Source: Micromonospora kangleipakensis
GTDB taxonomy: Bacteria > Actinomycetota > Actinomycetes > Mycobacteriales > Micromonosporaceae
Direction: 5' to 3'
Length of the DNA: 64,000 nucleotides
Assembly: GCF_004217615.1 (NCBI RefSeq)
Contig: NZ_SHLD01000001.1
Span: 1,116,001-1,180,000, forward strand
The notes beneath the pieces are model-generated. The model made no database searches. It worked only from the letters and a program-made list of their open reading frames with translations, and was not told the origin of the DNA. A program made the position numbers and the translations under genes. Positions 27,096 to 35,491 of this stretch are shown piece after piece (position 1 is the first letter of the stretch; each line of letters opens with the position of its first letter).

Positions 27096-28075
27096 TGTCC
27101 GCACTCTCCGACCAGCTGGTGACCTTCGCGATCCTGGCGTACCTGGTCGCGATGATCAGCCACGCCGTCGAGTACGCGCTCGGCAACGCCCGCGCGGTGC
27201 CGGCGAGGGCCGCCGCCCCGGCCCGGGAGCTGGTCGGCGCGGGCGTCGGCGGCACCGGCGGGACCGTCGAGGCCCCCGCCGCCCCGGCCGAGACCCGGCC
27301 CGACCGGTCGGCGCAGCGGGCCCTCGTGGCCGGTCGGATCGCCGGCTGGGTCACCGCGCTCGCCGCCGCGCTCCACCTCGGGGCGCTGGTCACCCGGGGG
27401 CTCGCCGCCGAGCGCATGCCCTGGGGCAACATGTACGAGTTCGTGCTGACGGTCACCTTCATCGGGACCGCGGCCTGGCTGGCGGTGCTCTGGAAGCGCC
27501 CCGCGCTGCGCCGGCTCGGGCTCTTCCTGACCCTGGTCATGGTGCTGCTGCTGGCCTTCGCCGAGCTGAAGCTCTACGTCCAGGTCACGCCGCTGATGCC
27601 GGCGCTCCAGTCGTACTGGTTCGTCATCCACGTGTCGACGATCGTCTTCGCCTCCGGCATCTTCCTGCTGGGTGTGGTGCCGGCGGCGGCGTACCTGATG
27701 CGGGCCGGCTGGGAGCAGGGGCGGCGCAGCTTCCCGTACACCCTGGCCCGCCGGCTGCCCGCGGCGGCCGGGCTGGAGCGGATGACCTTCGCGCTGCACG
27801 CCTTCGCGTTCCCGATCTTCACCTTCGCGGTGATCGCCGGGGCGATCTGGGCCGAGGCGGCCTGGGGCCGGGCGTGGGGCTGGGACCCGAAGGAGACCTG
27901 GGCGTTCATCTCCTGGGTGGTCTACGCCGGTTACCTGCACGCCCGGGCCACCCCGAGCATCAAGCGGAACGTGGCCACCTGGATCGCCATCCTGGGCTTC
28001 CTGACCATGCTGATGAACCTGTTCGGGGTGAACTTCTTCTTCACCGGCCTGCACTCGTACGCCGGCGTCAGCTGA
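27095..28075 (+). CDS. ccsB: CcsB/ResC haem-handling subunit of cytochrome c synthase
   Basis: A 326-residue integral membrane protein with about eight helices. The tryptophan-rich haem-binding WWD-type motif is WGWDPKETWAFISWVVYAGYLHAR near residues 265-290, and conserved histidines lie in HLGALV, HVSTIVF and HLHARA-like positions. It forms the haem channel of the system II synthase with ResB. ATG 27095 overlaps the resB stop and has GAAGGAG 8 nt upstream. A strong hairpin terminator follows directly, marking the end of the hemL-associated operon. Confidence 0.93.
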   Translation: MSALSDQLVTFAILAYLVAMISHAVEYALGNARAVPARAAAPARELVGAGVGGTGGTVEAPAAPAETRPDRSAQRALVAGRIAGWVTALAAALHLGALVTRGLAAERMPWGNMYEFVLTVTFIGTAAWLAVLWKRPALRRLGLFLTLVMVLLLAFAELKLYVQVTPLMPALQSYWFVIHVSTIVFASGIFLLGVVPAAAYLMRAGWEQGRRSFPYTLARRLPAAAGLERMTFALHAFAFPIFTFAVIAGAIWAEAAWGRAWGWDPKETWAFISWVVYAGYLHARATPSIKRNVATWIAILGFLTMLMNLFGVNFFFTGLHSYAGVS

Positions 28076-28084
28076 CCCGTACGC

Positions 28085-28120
28085 GCGACCGCCGGAAGCC
28101 CGTGGGCTCCCGGCGGTCGC
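28085..28120. terminator. Bidirectional hairpin terminator
   Basis: GCGACCGCCGG (28085-28095) pairs perfectly with CCGGCGGTCGC (28110-28120), with a further AGCC/GGCT extension toward a 4-nt loop. It sits between the stops of convergent ccsB and the secreted-protein gene and is followed by CGTTT. Confidence 0.8.
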
Positions 28121-28133
28121 GTCGTTTCCGGGA

Positions 28134-29489
28134 TCAGGAGACGGTGACCGGGGCGGTGTCGTTCGCCGGGTCGTCGTCGACGCGCGGGTACGGGCTCTGG
28201 AGCCGGACCTCGCCGGGCGCCCCGGCCGGTCCGTCGATCCGGAGGTCGAAGGCGACCAGGTAGGTCTCCCCGGCCGCGAAGATGCCACCCGGCTTCGGGC
28301 AGTACCAGGTCGTCGGCGTCTCGCCGCTCTCCTCGTCACCCCAGAGCCAGCACCCGGCCGGGCTGCCGGTGACGGTCGTCCCGGCGGGCGGGGTGAAGGT
28401 GAACCGGGCGGCGTTGTCGCCGGAGATGGTGCCGTCCGGCACGCCGGGGCCGTCGTTGCGCAGGCCGACCTCGACCCGGACGGTCCCACCGACCGACCCG
28501 GTGGCGGTCGCGCCGAGGGCGACGACGTCGAACGCGCCGTGGATGCCGCGCAGGTAGTACTGGCCGGCCGGCGACTGGTGCTCGGCCCCGATCACGTCGA
28601 CCGGCTCGCCGACCTGACGCAGTCGCAGGGACCGGTCGGCGTCGCGGCGGGTGAACACCACACCCTCGGGCAGCGCCCCGGCCGTGTCGGCGGGCGCCAC
28701 GGACTGGGTGATCCGCTTGTCGCCGACGGCGGCGGCACCGACCGTGGTGGTGAAGCCGCCGGGGACCTCGTACCGGGCGCCGGGGGTCAGCTCGCCCCCG
28801 ACGGTGCAGACCACGATGGTGCTGAGCTGGTCGCCGGCGCCGTACCGGCAGTTGCGGTAGGCGGCCGGCTCCAGGCCGATCGGGAAGCGGAGGGTGACGC
28901 GCAGGTCGTTCGCCGGCTGGTCGCCGGCGCTGATCACCGCCACCGGCATGGCGAGCTGGTCGCCCGTGGCCGCACCGCTCACGTACTCGTCGACCAGGTC
29001 GATCACGTCCGGCCCGGCATGCACGGTGACGGTGGCCTGCTGCGCCCATCCCTCGACGCCGTCGGCCAACGCTGTGTAGCTGATCGTCCCGGTGGCGCCG
29101 TCGCCGGCACCGGCGACCGCCCGGAGCATGATCGGCAGGGTGCCGTTCAGCGTGCCGAACTCGTCCGGGGTGGCGGTCGGCGGCATCGGGCAGGTGACCG
29201 AGGCGGCGTCCGTGACGCACCAGTCCGGGAAGGCGGCGGTGGCCACCCCGGCCAGCCCGCTCAGGTCGAAGGTCACCCGGGGGTTGGTCGCCCCGGTGCT
29301 GCTCAGGACGAGGCCGGCGGTGCGGGCCGGGGCGCCGGCCGCACCGATGGTGGTGTCACCGAGCCAGCCGCTGACCCAGCCGGGGTCGGTCTCCGCCGCC
29401 GCCGGGCTCGCTACCGCGCCGACCATGGTTGCTGCGGCGAGGGCCGCCGTGGCGACCCGGAACGCGCGGGTAACGCGCACAGATCTCAT
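28134..29489 (-). CDS. Secreted protein with tandem beta-sandwich-like regions
   Basis: No named family is certain. The 451-residue protein has a Sec signal peptide (MRSVRVTRAFRV then a hydrophobic run, cleavage near ASPAAAE, residue 32). The mature part has repeated stretches of the type LRVTLRFPIGLEPA, VGLRNDGPGVPDG and PYPRVDDDPANDTAPVTVS, which resemble DUF11/CARDB-like extracellular beta domains. Cysteine pairs (DWCVTDAASVTC, NCRYGAG...VVC, GCWLWG...WYC) suggest disulfides. There is no LPXTG motif or C-terminal helix, so it is probably released or wall-associated. A role in surface structure is inferred. Confidence 0.7.
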   Translation of the reverse strand: MRSVRVTRAFRVATAALAAATMVGAVASPAAAETDPGWVSGWLGDTTIGAAGAPARTAGLVLSSTGATNPRVTFDLSGLAGVATAAFPDWCVTDAASVTCPMPPTATPDEFGTLNGTLPIMLRAVAGAGDGATGTISYTALADGVEGWAQQATVTVHAGPDVIDLVDEYVSGAATGDQLAMPVAVISAGDQPANDLRVTLRFPIGLEPAAYRNCRYGAGDQLSTIVVCTVGGELTPGARYEVPGGFTTTVGAAAVGDKRITQSVAPADTAGALPEGVVFTRRDADRSLRLRQVGEPVDVIGAEHQSPAGQYYLRGIHGAFDVVALGATATGSVGGTVRVEVGLRNDGPGVPDGTISGDNAARFTFTPPAGTTVTGSPAGCWLWGDEESGETPTTWYCPKPGGIFAAGETYLVAFDLRIDGPAGAPGEVRLQSPYPRVDDDPANDTAPVTVS

Positions 29490-29548
29490 CGAACTCCCTT
29501 GAGGAAGGTGGACCGGCCGGGCCGTCCGGCCCGATCGGCGCGCCGATC

Positions 29549-29776
29549 CTAAGGGGAGGGGACGACGGCCGTGGCCCCGGTCGCCGGCCGACGCCGGTTC
29601 AGCACGTCGTCGACCCGCAGGGTCACCTGGTACGCGACCTCGGGCAGGTCGGCGAGGTCGAGGCGGTCGGCCCGCATGGCGAGCTGCGCGTGCAGCTCCC
29701 GGGCCACGGCGTCCCGGATCTCCTGGAGCAGGGGCGAGAGGCCGTCCGGGTCGCCCACCACGTACGCGTCGTCCAT
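29549..29776 (-). CDS. Hypothetical small protein (75 aa)
   Basis: No family recognised. The 75-residue acidic protein has an amphipathic helical middle (LLQEIRDAVARELHAQLAMRADRLDL) and a short Pro/Ala tail. CAGGAT lies 6 nt before the ATG on the minus strand, a plausible leaderless -10 box. Codon use is typical of the neighbours. It lies between the secreted-protein gene and a marR gene, all on the same strand but with gaps of 57 nt or more. Confidence 0.55.
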   Translation of the reverse strand: MDDAYVVGDPDGLSPLLQEIRDAVARELHAQLAMRADRLDLADLPEVAYQVTLRVDDVLNRRRPATGATAVVPSP

Positions 29777-29833
29777 GGGGCCATCCTGGCCCTCGGCGAC
29801 GGACCTGTCAGCTCCCGCCCCGCGGCCCGCCGG

Positions 29834-30304
29834 TCAGGCGCCGAACCAGCCGGGGACGTCGAGGCGGAAGAAGTCGGCCGAGGCGACCGCGCGCAGGTCG
29901 TCCTCCATCGCGGCGACGCGCTCGGGGCCCAGCGTCGCCGACCAGCGGTCGCGCAGCTCGTCGAAGACGACCGCCGAGCGGCGCAGCCCGTCCACCCCGC
30001 GCTCCGTCATCCGGACCAGCTTGCGTCGGGCGTCGGCGGGGTCGTCGGCGCGTTCCAGGTAGCCGAGGGCGACCAGCCGGTCCACCGTCTTGCCGGCCGC
30101 CTGCTTGGAGACGCCGAGGCGCTGGCCCAGCTCGGAGGCGGTGGTGCCGTCCGGGCCGACGGCCTGGAGGACGAAGCCGTGCGCGGGTCGTAGCTCCGGG
30201 TGCCCCTGCCGGGCCAGCTCGGCGTGCAGGTCGTCGATGAGCGTGCGGAAGCCAGCCAGCAGCAGCAGGGGCAGCACGAAGCCGGGGCGGTCAGGTGTTG
30301 CCAT
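29834..30304 (-). CDS. MarR family transcriptional regulator
   Basis: A 156-residue MarR protein. The winged-helix core includes TTASELGQRLGVSKQAAGKTVDRL (recognition helix) and the wing ERADDPADARRKLVRMTERG with its DxR motif. The start is ATG 30304. It is divergent from an AhpD-like gene, and a perfect 7+5+7 palindrome (30328-30346) lies between them, so it most likely represses both genes and releases on oxidative or phenolic signals. The ligand cannot be read from the sequence. Confidence 0.9.
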   Translation of the reverse strand: MATPDRPGFVLPLLLLAGFRTLIDDLHAELARQGHPELRPAHGFVLQAVGPDGTTASELGQRLGVSKQAAGKTVDRLVALGYLERADDPADARRKLVRMTERGVDGLRRSAVVFDELRDRWSATLGPERVAAMEDDLRAVASADFFRLDVPGWFGA

Positions 30305-30327
30305 GTTCGACAACCAGGTTTACTATT

Positions 30328-30346
30328 TGGTCAACCACATTGACCA
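30328..30346. promoter_or_regulatory. MarR operator palindrome
   Basis: TGGTCAACCACATTGACCA is a perfect inverted repeat (7-bp arms, 5-bp spacer) in the 63-bp gap between divergent marR and ahpD-like genes, within a locally AT-rich stretch that must contain both promoters. Confidence 0.75.
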
Positions 30347-30367
30347 TCTTATCCGAGAGGGGTCGGC

Positions 30368-30928
30368 ATGTCCCGACCGGTCTTCACCGTCCACACGCCC
30401 GACACCGCGCCCGCCGCCGCGCGTCCGACCATGGCCGGCATCCACCGCAAACTCGGCCACCTGCCCACCGGCGTCGGCCTGATGTCGGAGTCCCCCGAGC
30501 TGCTCAAGGGCTTCCTCACCGCCGCCGCCACCTTCGAGTCCACCGACCTCGACCCGGTCGCCCGGGAGGTGGTCGTGCTCACCGTCGCCACCCGGAACGA
30601 ATGCCACATCTGCGTGGCGATGCACACCGCCACGCTGGAGCGACACGGCGGCGCCCCGGAGCTGATCGCCGCCCTGCGCGACGGGACCGAGCCGCCCGAC
30701 GCCCGGCTCGCGGCGCTGCGCCGGTTCACCCTGGCCGTCCTCGACCACCGGGGCGCCGTCCCGGACGACGAGCTGGCCGCCTTCCTCGACGCCGGCTGGC
30801 AGCCCCGGCACGCCCTCGACGTGGTGCTCGGCGTCGGGACCTACACCATCTCGACCTTCGCGAACCGGCTCACCGACGCGCCGCTCGACCCGCCGCTGGC
30901 CGCGTACGCCTGGCAGCCGGCCGGGTGA
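30368..30928 (+). CDS. AhpD-like carboxymuconolactone decarboxylase family protein
   Basis: A 186-residue AhpD-type protein. The signature is NECHICVAMH with redox cysteines C79 and C82 and the catalytic H86. Such proteins act as alkylhydroperoxidases or thiol reductants in the cytoplasm. The preceding helix TDLDPVAREVVVLTVA is also typical. GAGAGGGG at about 30354-30361 is a good ribosome site for ATG 30368. Regulation by the divergent MarR protein through the palindrome at 30328 is likely, so peroxide or quinone stress is a plausible inducer. The stop is 4 nt from the convergent hydrolase stop. Confidence 0.9.
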   Translation: MSRPVFTVHTPDTAPAAARPTMAGIHRKLGHLPTGVGLMSESPELLKGFLTAAATFESTDLDPVAREVVVLTVATRNECHICVAMHTATLERHGGAPELIAALRDGTEPPDARLAALRRFTLAVLDHRGAVPDDELAAFLDAGWQPRHALDVVLGVGTYTISTFANRLTDAPLDPPLAAYAWQPAG

Positions 30929-30932
30929 GGCA

Positions 30933-31808
30933 TCAGCCGCGCAGGAAGGGCAGCAGCAGGGCGGCCAGCTCGGCCGGCCGCTCCTCGAAGAGCCAGTGGC
31001 CGCAGTCCTCGACCACCTCGCCGGTGACCGTGTCGGCATACCCGCGGACCTGCGCGGCCACCTGCTCGCCGAGGCTCGCCCGGGCGCCGACCGCGAGGAC
31101 CGGCATCGGCAGCTTCGTCGACCGGTACGCGGCGTTGTCCGCCACGTCCTGCCCGAACGCCCGGAACCAGTCGAAGCTGGCCCGCAGATGGTCCGGTTCG
31201 CGCAGGTGCCGGGCGTACTCCTCGACGTCGTCCGGGCCGATGCTGCCCTTGTTCACCATGATCGAGTCGGTGAAGCGGTCCACCCAGAGCGTCTCCCGGC
31301 CGGTGATCAGCTGCTCCGGCAGGCCGTTGGTCAGGCTGAAGAAGCCGAAGTTCCACACCGCCGGCCCGGCGGCCGTCAGGGCCGGGAAGGCGTAGATGCT
31401 CTCGTCCGGGATGGGCGCCTCGGTGAGCACCAGCCGGGACACCACGTCGGGATGGGCGGCGGCGTAGGCGTACGCGACCATGGTGCCCAGGTCGTGGCCG
31501 ACCAGCCGGATGTCGCCGGTCAGGCCGAGCCCGGTGAGCAGGCCGTGCAGGTCGGCGGCGACTGTCTTCTTGTCGTACCCGCCGGCCGGGGTGTCGCTGT
31601 CGCCAAAGCCGCGCAGGTCCGGCGCGACCACCTCGAACGAGCGCCCCAGCTCGGGCAGCAGGTGCCGCCACATGTGCCAGCACTGCGGATAGCCGTGCAG
31701 CAGCACCAGCGGGGGACCGTCGCCGCCCCGCAGGTAGTTCAGCGTGATCTCGCCGACCTGCGCCCGCTGCTCGGCGAACCCCGCCGGGAGCCGTCCCTCG
31801 CCCATCAC
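30933..31808 (-). CDS. Alpha/beta hydrolase, epoxide hydrolase/haloalkane dehalogenase-like
   Basis: A 291-residue alpha/beta hydrolase. The oxyanion block is LLHGYPQCWHMWR, the nucleophile elbow VGHDLGT carries an aspartate (not serine), and the catalytic histidine is in CGHWLFEERP. An Asp nucleophile with HGYP is characteristic of epoxide hydrolases, fluoroacetate dehalogenases and haloalkane dehalogenases. The cap domain around residues 135-215 is variable and does not settle the substrate. It is convergent with the AhpD-like gene with almost no gap and divergent from the UbiD-like gene. Confidence 0.87.
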   Translation of the reverse strand: MMGEGRLPAGFAEQRAQVGEITLNYLRGGDGPPLVLLHGYPQCWHMWRHLLPELGRSFEVVAPDLRGFGDSDTPAGGYDKKTVAADLHGLLTGLGLTGDIRLVGHDLGTMVAYAYAAAHPDVVSRLVLTEAPIPDESIYAFPALTAAGPAVWNFGFFSLTNGLPEQLITGRETLWVDRFTDSIMVNKGSIGPDDVEEYARHLREPDHLRASFDWFRAFGQDVADNAAYRSTKLPMPVLAVGARASLGEQVAAQVRGYADTVTGEVVEDCGHWLFEERPAELAALLLPFLRG

Positions 31809-31937
31809 CGTCCCCTCCGCCGTCGGACGGCTCGACTACCCGCCGCCAGCCCGGCCATGCCCGGCCGGCGGCGGCATCGGCCGCGTCACACCACCCGGCT
31901 TGGGCGACCGGGAGACCGGTGCGGGAGACTGGCTGAC

Positions 31938-33398
31938 ATGGCGGCTCGTGGCTTCCCGTACACCGATCTCAAGGACTTCCTCGCGGCGCTGGAGCGCGCG
32001 GGCGAGCTGCGGCGGGTGAGCGTCCCGGTCGACCCCACCCTGGAGATCAGCGAGGTGGTCACCCGGACCGTCCGGGCCGGCGGCCCGGCGCTGCTCTTCG
32101 AGCGCCCCACCCGGGGCGAGATGCCGGTCGCGATCAACCTCTTCGGCACCGAGAAGCGGATGGCGATGGCGCTCGGCGTCGACTCCCTCGACGAGATCGG
32201 CGAGCGGATCGGCGCGCTGATCAAGCCGGAGCTGCCGGTCGGCTGGTCCGGCATCCGCGAGGGCCTCGGCAAGGTCATGCAGCTCAAGTCGGTGCCGCCG
32301 CGCAAGGTGAAGACCGCCCCCTGCCAGCAGGTGGTCTACCGGGGCGACGACGTCGACCTGAACCGGCTGCCCGGCCTCCAGGTCTGGCCCGGCGACGGCG
32401 GGATCTTCCACAACTACGGGCTGACCCACACCAAGCACCCGGAGACCGGCAAGCGCAACCTCGGCCTCTACCGGCTCCAGCAGCACGGCCCGAACACCCT
32501 CGGCATGCACTGGCAGATCCACAAGGACTCCACCGCCCACCACGCGGTCGCCGAGCGGCTCGGCCAGCGGCTGCCGGTCGCGATCGCGATCGGCTGCGAC
32601 CCGGTGGTCAGCTACGCCGCCTCCGCACCGCTTCCCGGCGACATCGACGAGTACCTGTTCGCCGGCTTCCTGCGCGGCGAGCGGGTCGAGATGGTCGACT
32701 GCCTCACCGTGCCGCTCCAGGTGCCGGCGCACGCCCAGATCGTGCTGGAGGGCTACCTGGAGCCCGGCGAGCGGCTGCCCGAGGGCCCGTTCGGCGACCA
32801 CACCGGCTTCTACACCCCGGTCGAGCCGTTCCCGGTGCTGCACATCGAGGCCATGACCATGCAGCGCGACCCGGTCTACCACTCGATCATCACGTCCAAG
32901 CCGCCCCAGGAGGACCACGGCCTGGGCAAGGCCACCGAGCGGATCTTCCAGCCGCTGCTCAAGCTGCTGATCCCGGACATCGTCGACTACGACCTGCCGG
33001 CCGCCGGGGTCTTCCACAACTGCGCGATCGTGTCGATCCGCAAGCGCTACCCGAAGCACGCGCAGAAGGTGATGAACGCGATCTGGGGCGCGCACCTGAT
33101 GTCGCTGACCAAGCTGATCGTGATCGTCGACGAGGACTGCGACGTGCACGACTACAACGAGGTCGCCTTCCGCGCCTTCGGCAACGTCGACTACGCCCGC
33201 GACCTGCTCCTCACCGAGGGGCCCGTGGACCACCTCGACCACGCTTCGTACCAGCAGTTCTGGGGCGGCAAGGTGGGCGTCGACGCGACCCGCAAGCTGC
33301 CCACCGAGGGCTACAGCCGGGGCTGGCCGGAGGAGATGTCGATGTCGCCCGAGGTGGTCTCGCTGGTCGACAAGCGCTGGAAGGAGTACGGGATCTGA
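31938..33398 (+). CDS. mqnL: UbiD-family decarboxylase, menaquinone (futalosine) pathway
   Basis: A 486-residue UbiD-fold protein, the length of typical UbiD enzymes. It would decarboxylate the prenylated 6-hydroxynaphthoate ring using prenylated FMN. Conserved blocks seen include the N-terminal FPYTDLKDFLAALERAGEL, LGLYRLQQHGPNTLGMHWQ, GCDPVVSYAASAPLP, EGPFGDHTGFYTP (with the catalytic acidic/arginine cluster region) and PEEMSMSPEVV. Its stop overlaps the next start (UbiA-type prenyltransferase), and the UbiX-type gene that makes the prenyl-FMN cofactor follows at 35492. This arrangement matches the Streptomyces late futalosine genes. The assignment as MqnL rests on that context. Confidence 0.88.
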   Translation: MAARGFPYTDLKDFLAALERAGELRRVSVPVDPTLEISEVVTRTVRAGGPALLFERPTRGEMPVAINLFGTEKRMAMALGVDSLDEIGERIGALIKPELPVGWSGIREGLGKVMQLKSVPPRKVKTAPCQQVVYRGDDVDLNRLPGLQVWPGDGGIFHNYGLTHTKHPETGKRNLGLYRLQQHGPNTLGMHWQIHKDSTAHHAVAERLGQRLPVAIAIGCDPVVSYAASAPLPGDIDEYLFAGFLRGERVEMVDCLTVPLQVPAHAQIVLEGYLEPGERLPEGPFGDHTGFYTPVEPFPVLHIEAMTMQRDPVYHSIITSKPPQEDHGLGKATERIFQPLLKLLIPDIVDYDLPAAGVFHNCAIVSIRKRYPKHAQKVMNAIWGAHLMSLTKLIVIVDEDCDVHDYNEVAFRAFGNVDYARDLLLTEGPVDHLDHASYQQFWGGKVGVDATRKLPTEGYSRGWPEEMSMSPEVVSLVDKRWKEYGI

Positions 33399-34309
33399 TG
33401 GCCGTCCTCGACGCGCCGGCCGAGAAGCCGGGCCGGGTGAAGTCCTTCCTCAAACTGGTCGCGATCGAGCACTCGGTCTTCGCGCTGCCGTTCGCGTACC
33501 TGTCGGCGCTGACCGCGATGCGGGTCGACGGCGGGCGGGTCCGCTGGCTCGACCTGCTGCTGATCACCGTCGCGATGGTCGGGGCGCGGACGTTCGCGAT
33601 GGCCGCCAACCGGATCCTCGACCGCCGGATCGACGCCCGGAACCCGCGCACCGCGAACCGGGAACTGGTCACCGGGGCGGTGAGCGTGCGGACGGCCTGG
33701 ACCGGCGCGGCCGTCGCGCTGGTCGTCTTCCTCGCCGCCGCCGCCCTGCTCAACCCGCTCTGCCTGGTGCTCGCCCCGCTCGCGGTGATCCCGCTGGTCG
33801 TCTACCCGTACGGCAAGCGGTTCACCAACTGGCCGCACGCCATCCTGGCGATCGCCCAGGCGGTCGGCCCGGTCGGCGCCTGGCTCGCGGTCACCGGCAC
33901 CCTCGCCGGCTCCTGGCCGGCCTGGCTGCTCGGCGCGGCCGTCGGCCTCTGGATCGGCGGCTTCGACCTGATCTACGCCTGCCAGGACGCCGACGTGGAC
34001 CGGGAGATCGGCGTGCACAGCGTCCCCGCGCGCTACGGGCTGCGCTTCGCGCTGCACGCCTCCACCGTCGCGCACGTGGTCACCTTCGCGCTCTTCATCT
34101 GGTTCGGCGCCCTGGTCGGCTTCGGCTGGCTCTGGTGGATCGGGCTGGCGTTCACCGCGGTCGCCTTCGGCTACCAGCACCTGGTGGTCAGCCCCACCGA
34201 CCTCAGCAAGGTCAACCGGGCGTTCTTCACCGCCAACGGCTTCGTCGGCATCGCGCTCTTCGTCTTCGCCGTGCTCGACCTGGTGGTCCGCCTCGACCTG
34301 CGACCCTGA
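33398..34309 (+). CDS. mqnP: UbiA-family prenyltransferase, menaquinone (futalosine) pathway
   Basis: A 303-residue membrane prenyltransferase with about eight helices. The two Asp-rich Mg-diphosphate motifs are ANRILDRRIDARN (about residues 69-81) and CQDADVDREIG (about 194-204). The YGKRFTNWPH loop between helices is also typical of MqnP-like UbiA proteins. It attaches a polyprenyl chain to 1,4-dihydroxy-6-naphthoate or its derivative in the membrane. It is coupled to the UbiD-like gene (overlap at 33398) and converges with the terpene cyclase gene 10 nt downstream. Confidence 0.9.
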   Translation: MAVLDAPAEKPGRVKSFLKLVAIEHSVFALPFAYLSALTAMRVDGGRVRWLDLLLITVAMVGARTFAMAANRILDRRIDARNPRTANRELVTGAVSVRTAWTGAAVALVVFLAAAALLNPLCLVLAPLAVIPLVVYPYGKRFTNWPHAILAIAQAVGPVGAWLAVTGTLAGSWPAWLLGAAVGLWIGGFDLIYACQDADVDREIGVHSVPARYGLRFALHASTVAHVVTFALFIWFGALVGFGWLWWIGLAFTAVAFGYQHLVVSPTDLSKVNRAFFTANGFVGIALFVFAVLDLVVRLDLRP

Positions 34310-34318
34310 GCGGCGGGG

Positions 34319-35284
34319 TCAGGACGCGGGGGCGACCGGGTAGCGGCCGCTCTCCAACGTCCAGTCCACCGTGCCGCGCACCGCGTGGGCGACCCCGTCG
34401 AGGTGGGCGGTGACCGCCTCGTCCAGCGCCGGACCGAACGACGGCACCGCGGCGCGCAGCGCGACGAACCGGGCCATCCCCGCCCGCCAGCGCTCGGCCA
34501 CCAGCTCCACCGCGGTCTCCACCGGCACCCCGTGCTCGGTCGCCATCGCCAGCACCAGGTTGTGGCCACCGGCGCTGGCCCGGTCCTGGTCCAGCGACGC
34601 CAGGTCGTTGAACCAGGAGAGCAGATCGTTGCCGACTTCGGCGATCCGGCGCAGCACGGGATGGTGGTAGACCGCGTCGGGCAGCGACCGGCCGGTCGCG
34701 AACTCGATCAGTGGGTACGACACGTACGCCGCCGAGGTCGCCCGGCGCAGCTCCACGTACTCGGCGACCCCGGGGGCCCGGCCGGCGGCCTTCGCGACCG
34801 CCTCCCGCCAGGCGCCGTCCAGGTGGTGGGCGACCGCGTCGGTGAAGCGCAGCCGCCAGCGGGCCGGCATCCGCCGTCGGGGCTCCCGCCAGGCCTGCAC
34901 CAGCAGCCGCCGCAGCGGCCCCGAGAAGCCGGGATGACGCGCCCGAGGCCCCTCGCGCAGCAGGGCGAGCACCCCGTCGCGGAGCGCGCGGATCTGCGGC
35001 GGCGTCAGCCGGTCCGGCCGGTCGCAGGCGTCGTCGACCAGGAAGAACCAGGTGAACAGGACGGTCAGCACGCGCAGGTCCGACTCGGCGGCGTCCGGGT
35101 AGAGCCGGCCGGCGTACCGGGCGAAGCCCGCCCGGCGCAGCCGGTCCAGGGCCACCGCGTCCAGGGGCAGGCCGAGGCCGACGAGCTGGTCGGGCAGCCA
35201 CTGCTGGGTGCGGTCGGCGTACGGGGAGAGTCGGGGCGCGAGCGGGCAGTCGGACCGCAGCGACCGGAGCACCGCCTCCGTCAT
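34319..35284 (-). CDS. Class I terpene synthase family protein
   Basis: A 321-residue protein, the usual length of bacterial class I cyclases. The Asp-rich motif is DDACD (84-88), after the hydrophobic helix VLTVLFTWFFLV. The metal-binding triad is N219-S223-D227 in NDLLSWFND (Asp instead of the usual Glu), the pyrophosphate-sensing arginine lies in ELRRATSAAY (about 179), and the C-terminal RY pair is in SGRYP. All parts needed for activity appear present. The product (sesqui- or diterpene) cannot be predicted. It lies between the mqnP and ubiX-type genes, is transcribed against them, and has a 41-bp tandem repeat directly upstream. Confidence 0.87.
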   Translation of the reverse strand: MTEAVLRSLRSDCPLAPRLSPYADRTQQWLPDQLVGLGLPLDAVALDRLRRAGFARYAGRLYPDAAESDLRVLTVLFTWFFLVDDACDRPDRLTPPQIRALRDGVLALLREGPRARHPGFSGPLRRLLVQAWREPRRRMPARWRLRFTDAVAHHLDGAWREAVAKAAGRAPGVAEYVELRRATSAAYVSYPLIEFATGRSLPDAVYHHPVLRRIAEVGNDLLSWFNDLASLDQDRASAGGHNLVLAMATEHGVPVETAVELVAERWRAGMARFVALRAAVPSFGPALDEAVTAHLDGVAHAVRGTVDWTLESGRYPVAPAS

Positions 35285-35302
35285 CCCGATCCCTCCCGTG
35301 GC

Positions 35303-35384
35303 CGTGGATCGCCGACGGAAGCATGGCAGGTCGCCGCGACGGTCGTGGATCGCCGACGGAAGCATGGCAGGTCGCCGCGACGGT
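35303..35384. repeat. Tandem duplication of a 41-bp unit in a divergent promoter region
   Basis: The unit beginning CGTGGATCGCCGACGGAAGC occurs at 35303-35343 and again, identically, at 35344-35384, with a third truncated start (CGTGG) afterwards. It occupies the 207-bp gap between the divergent terpene cyclase and ubiX-type genes. Each unit holds GGATC and GCATGGC motifs that could be protein-binding sites. Confidence 0.9.
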
Positions 35385-35491
35385 CGTGGCCCGCCGGGAC
35401 AACGGCGGTGGTCCCGGGACAAGGGGGACGCTCCGGACCGGTAAGGCGGGGTGCCCGCCGGTCCCCGCCGCCGACCAGGCAGGCTTGTCGT

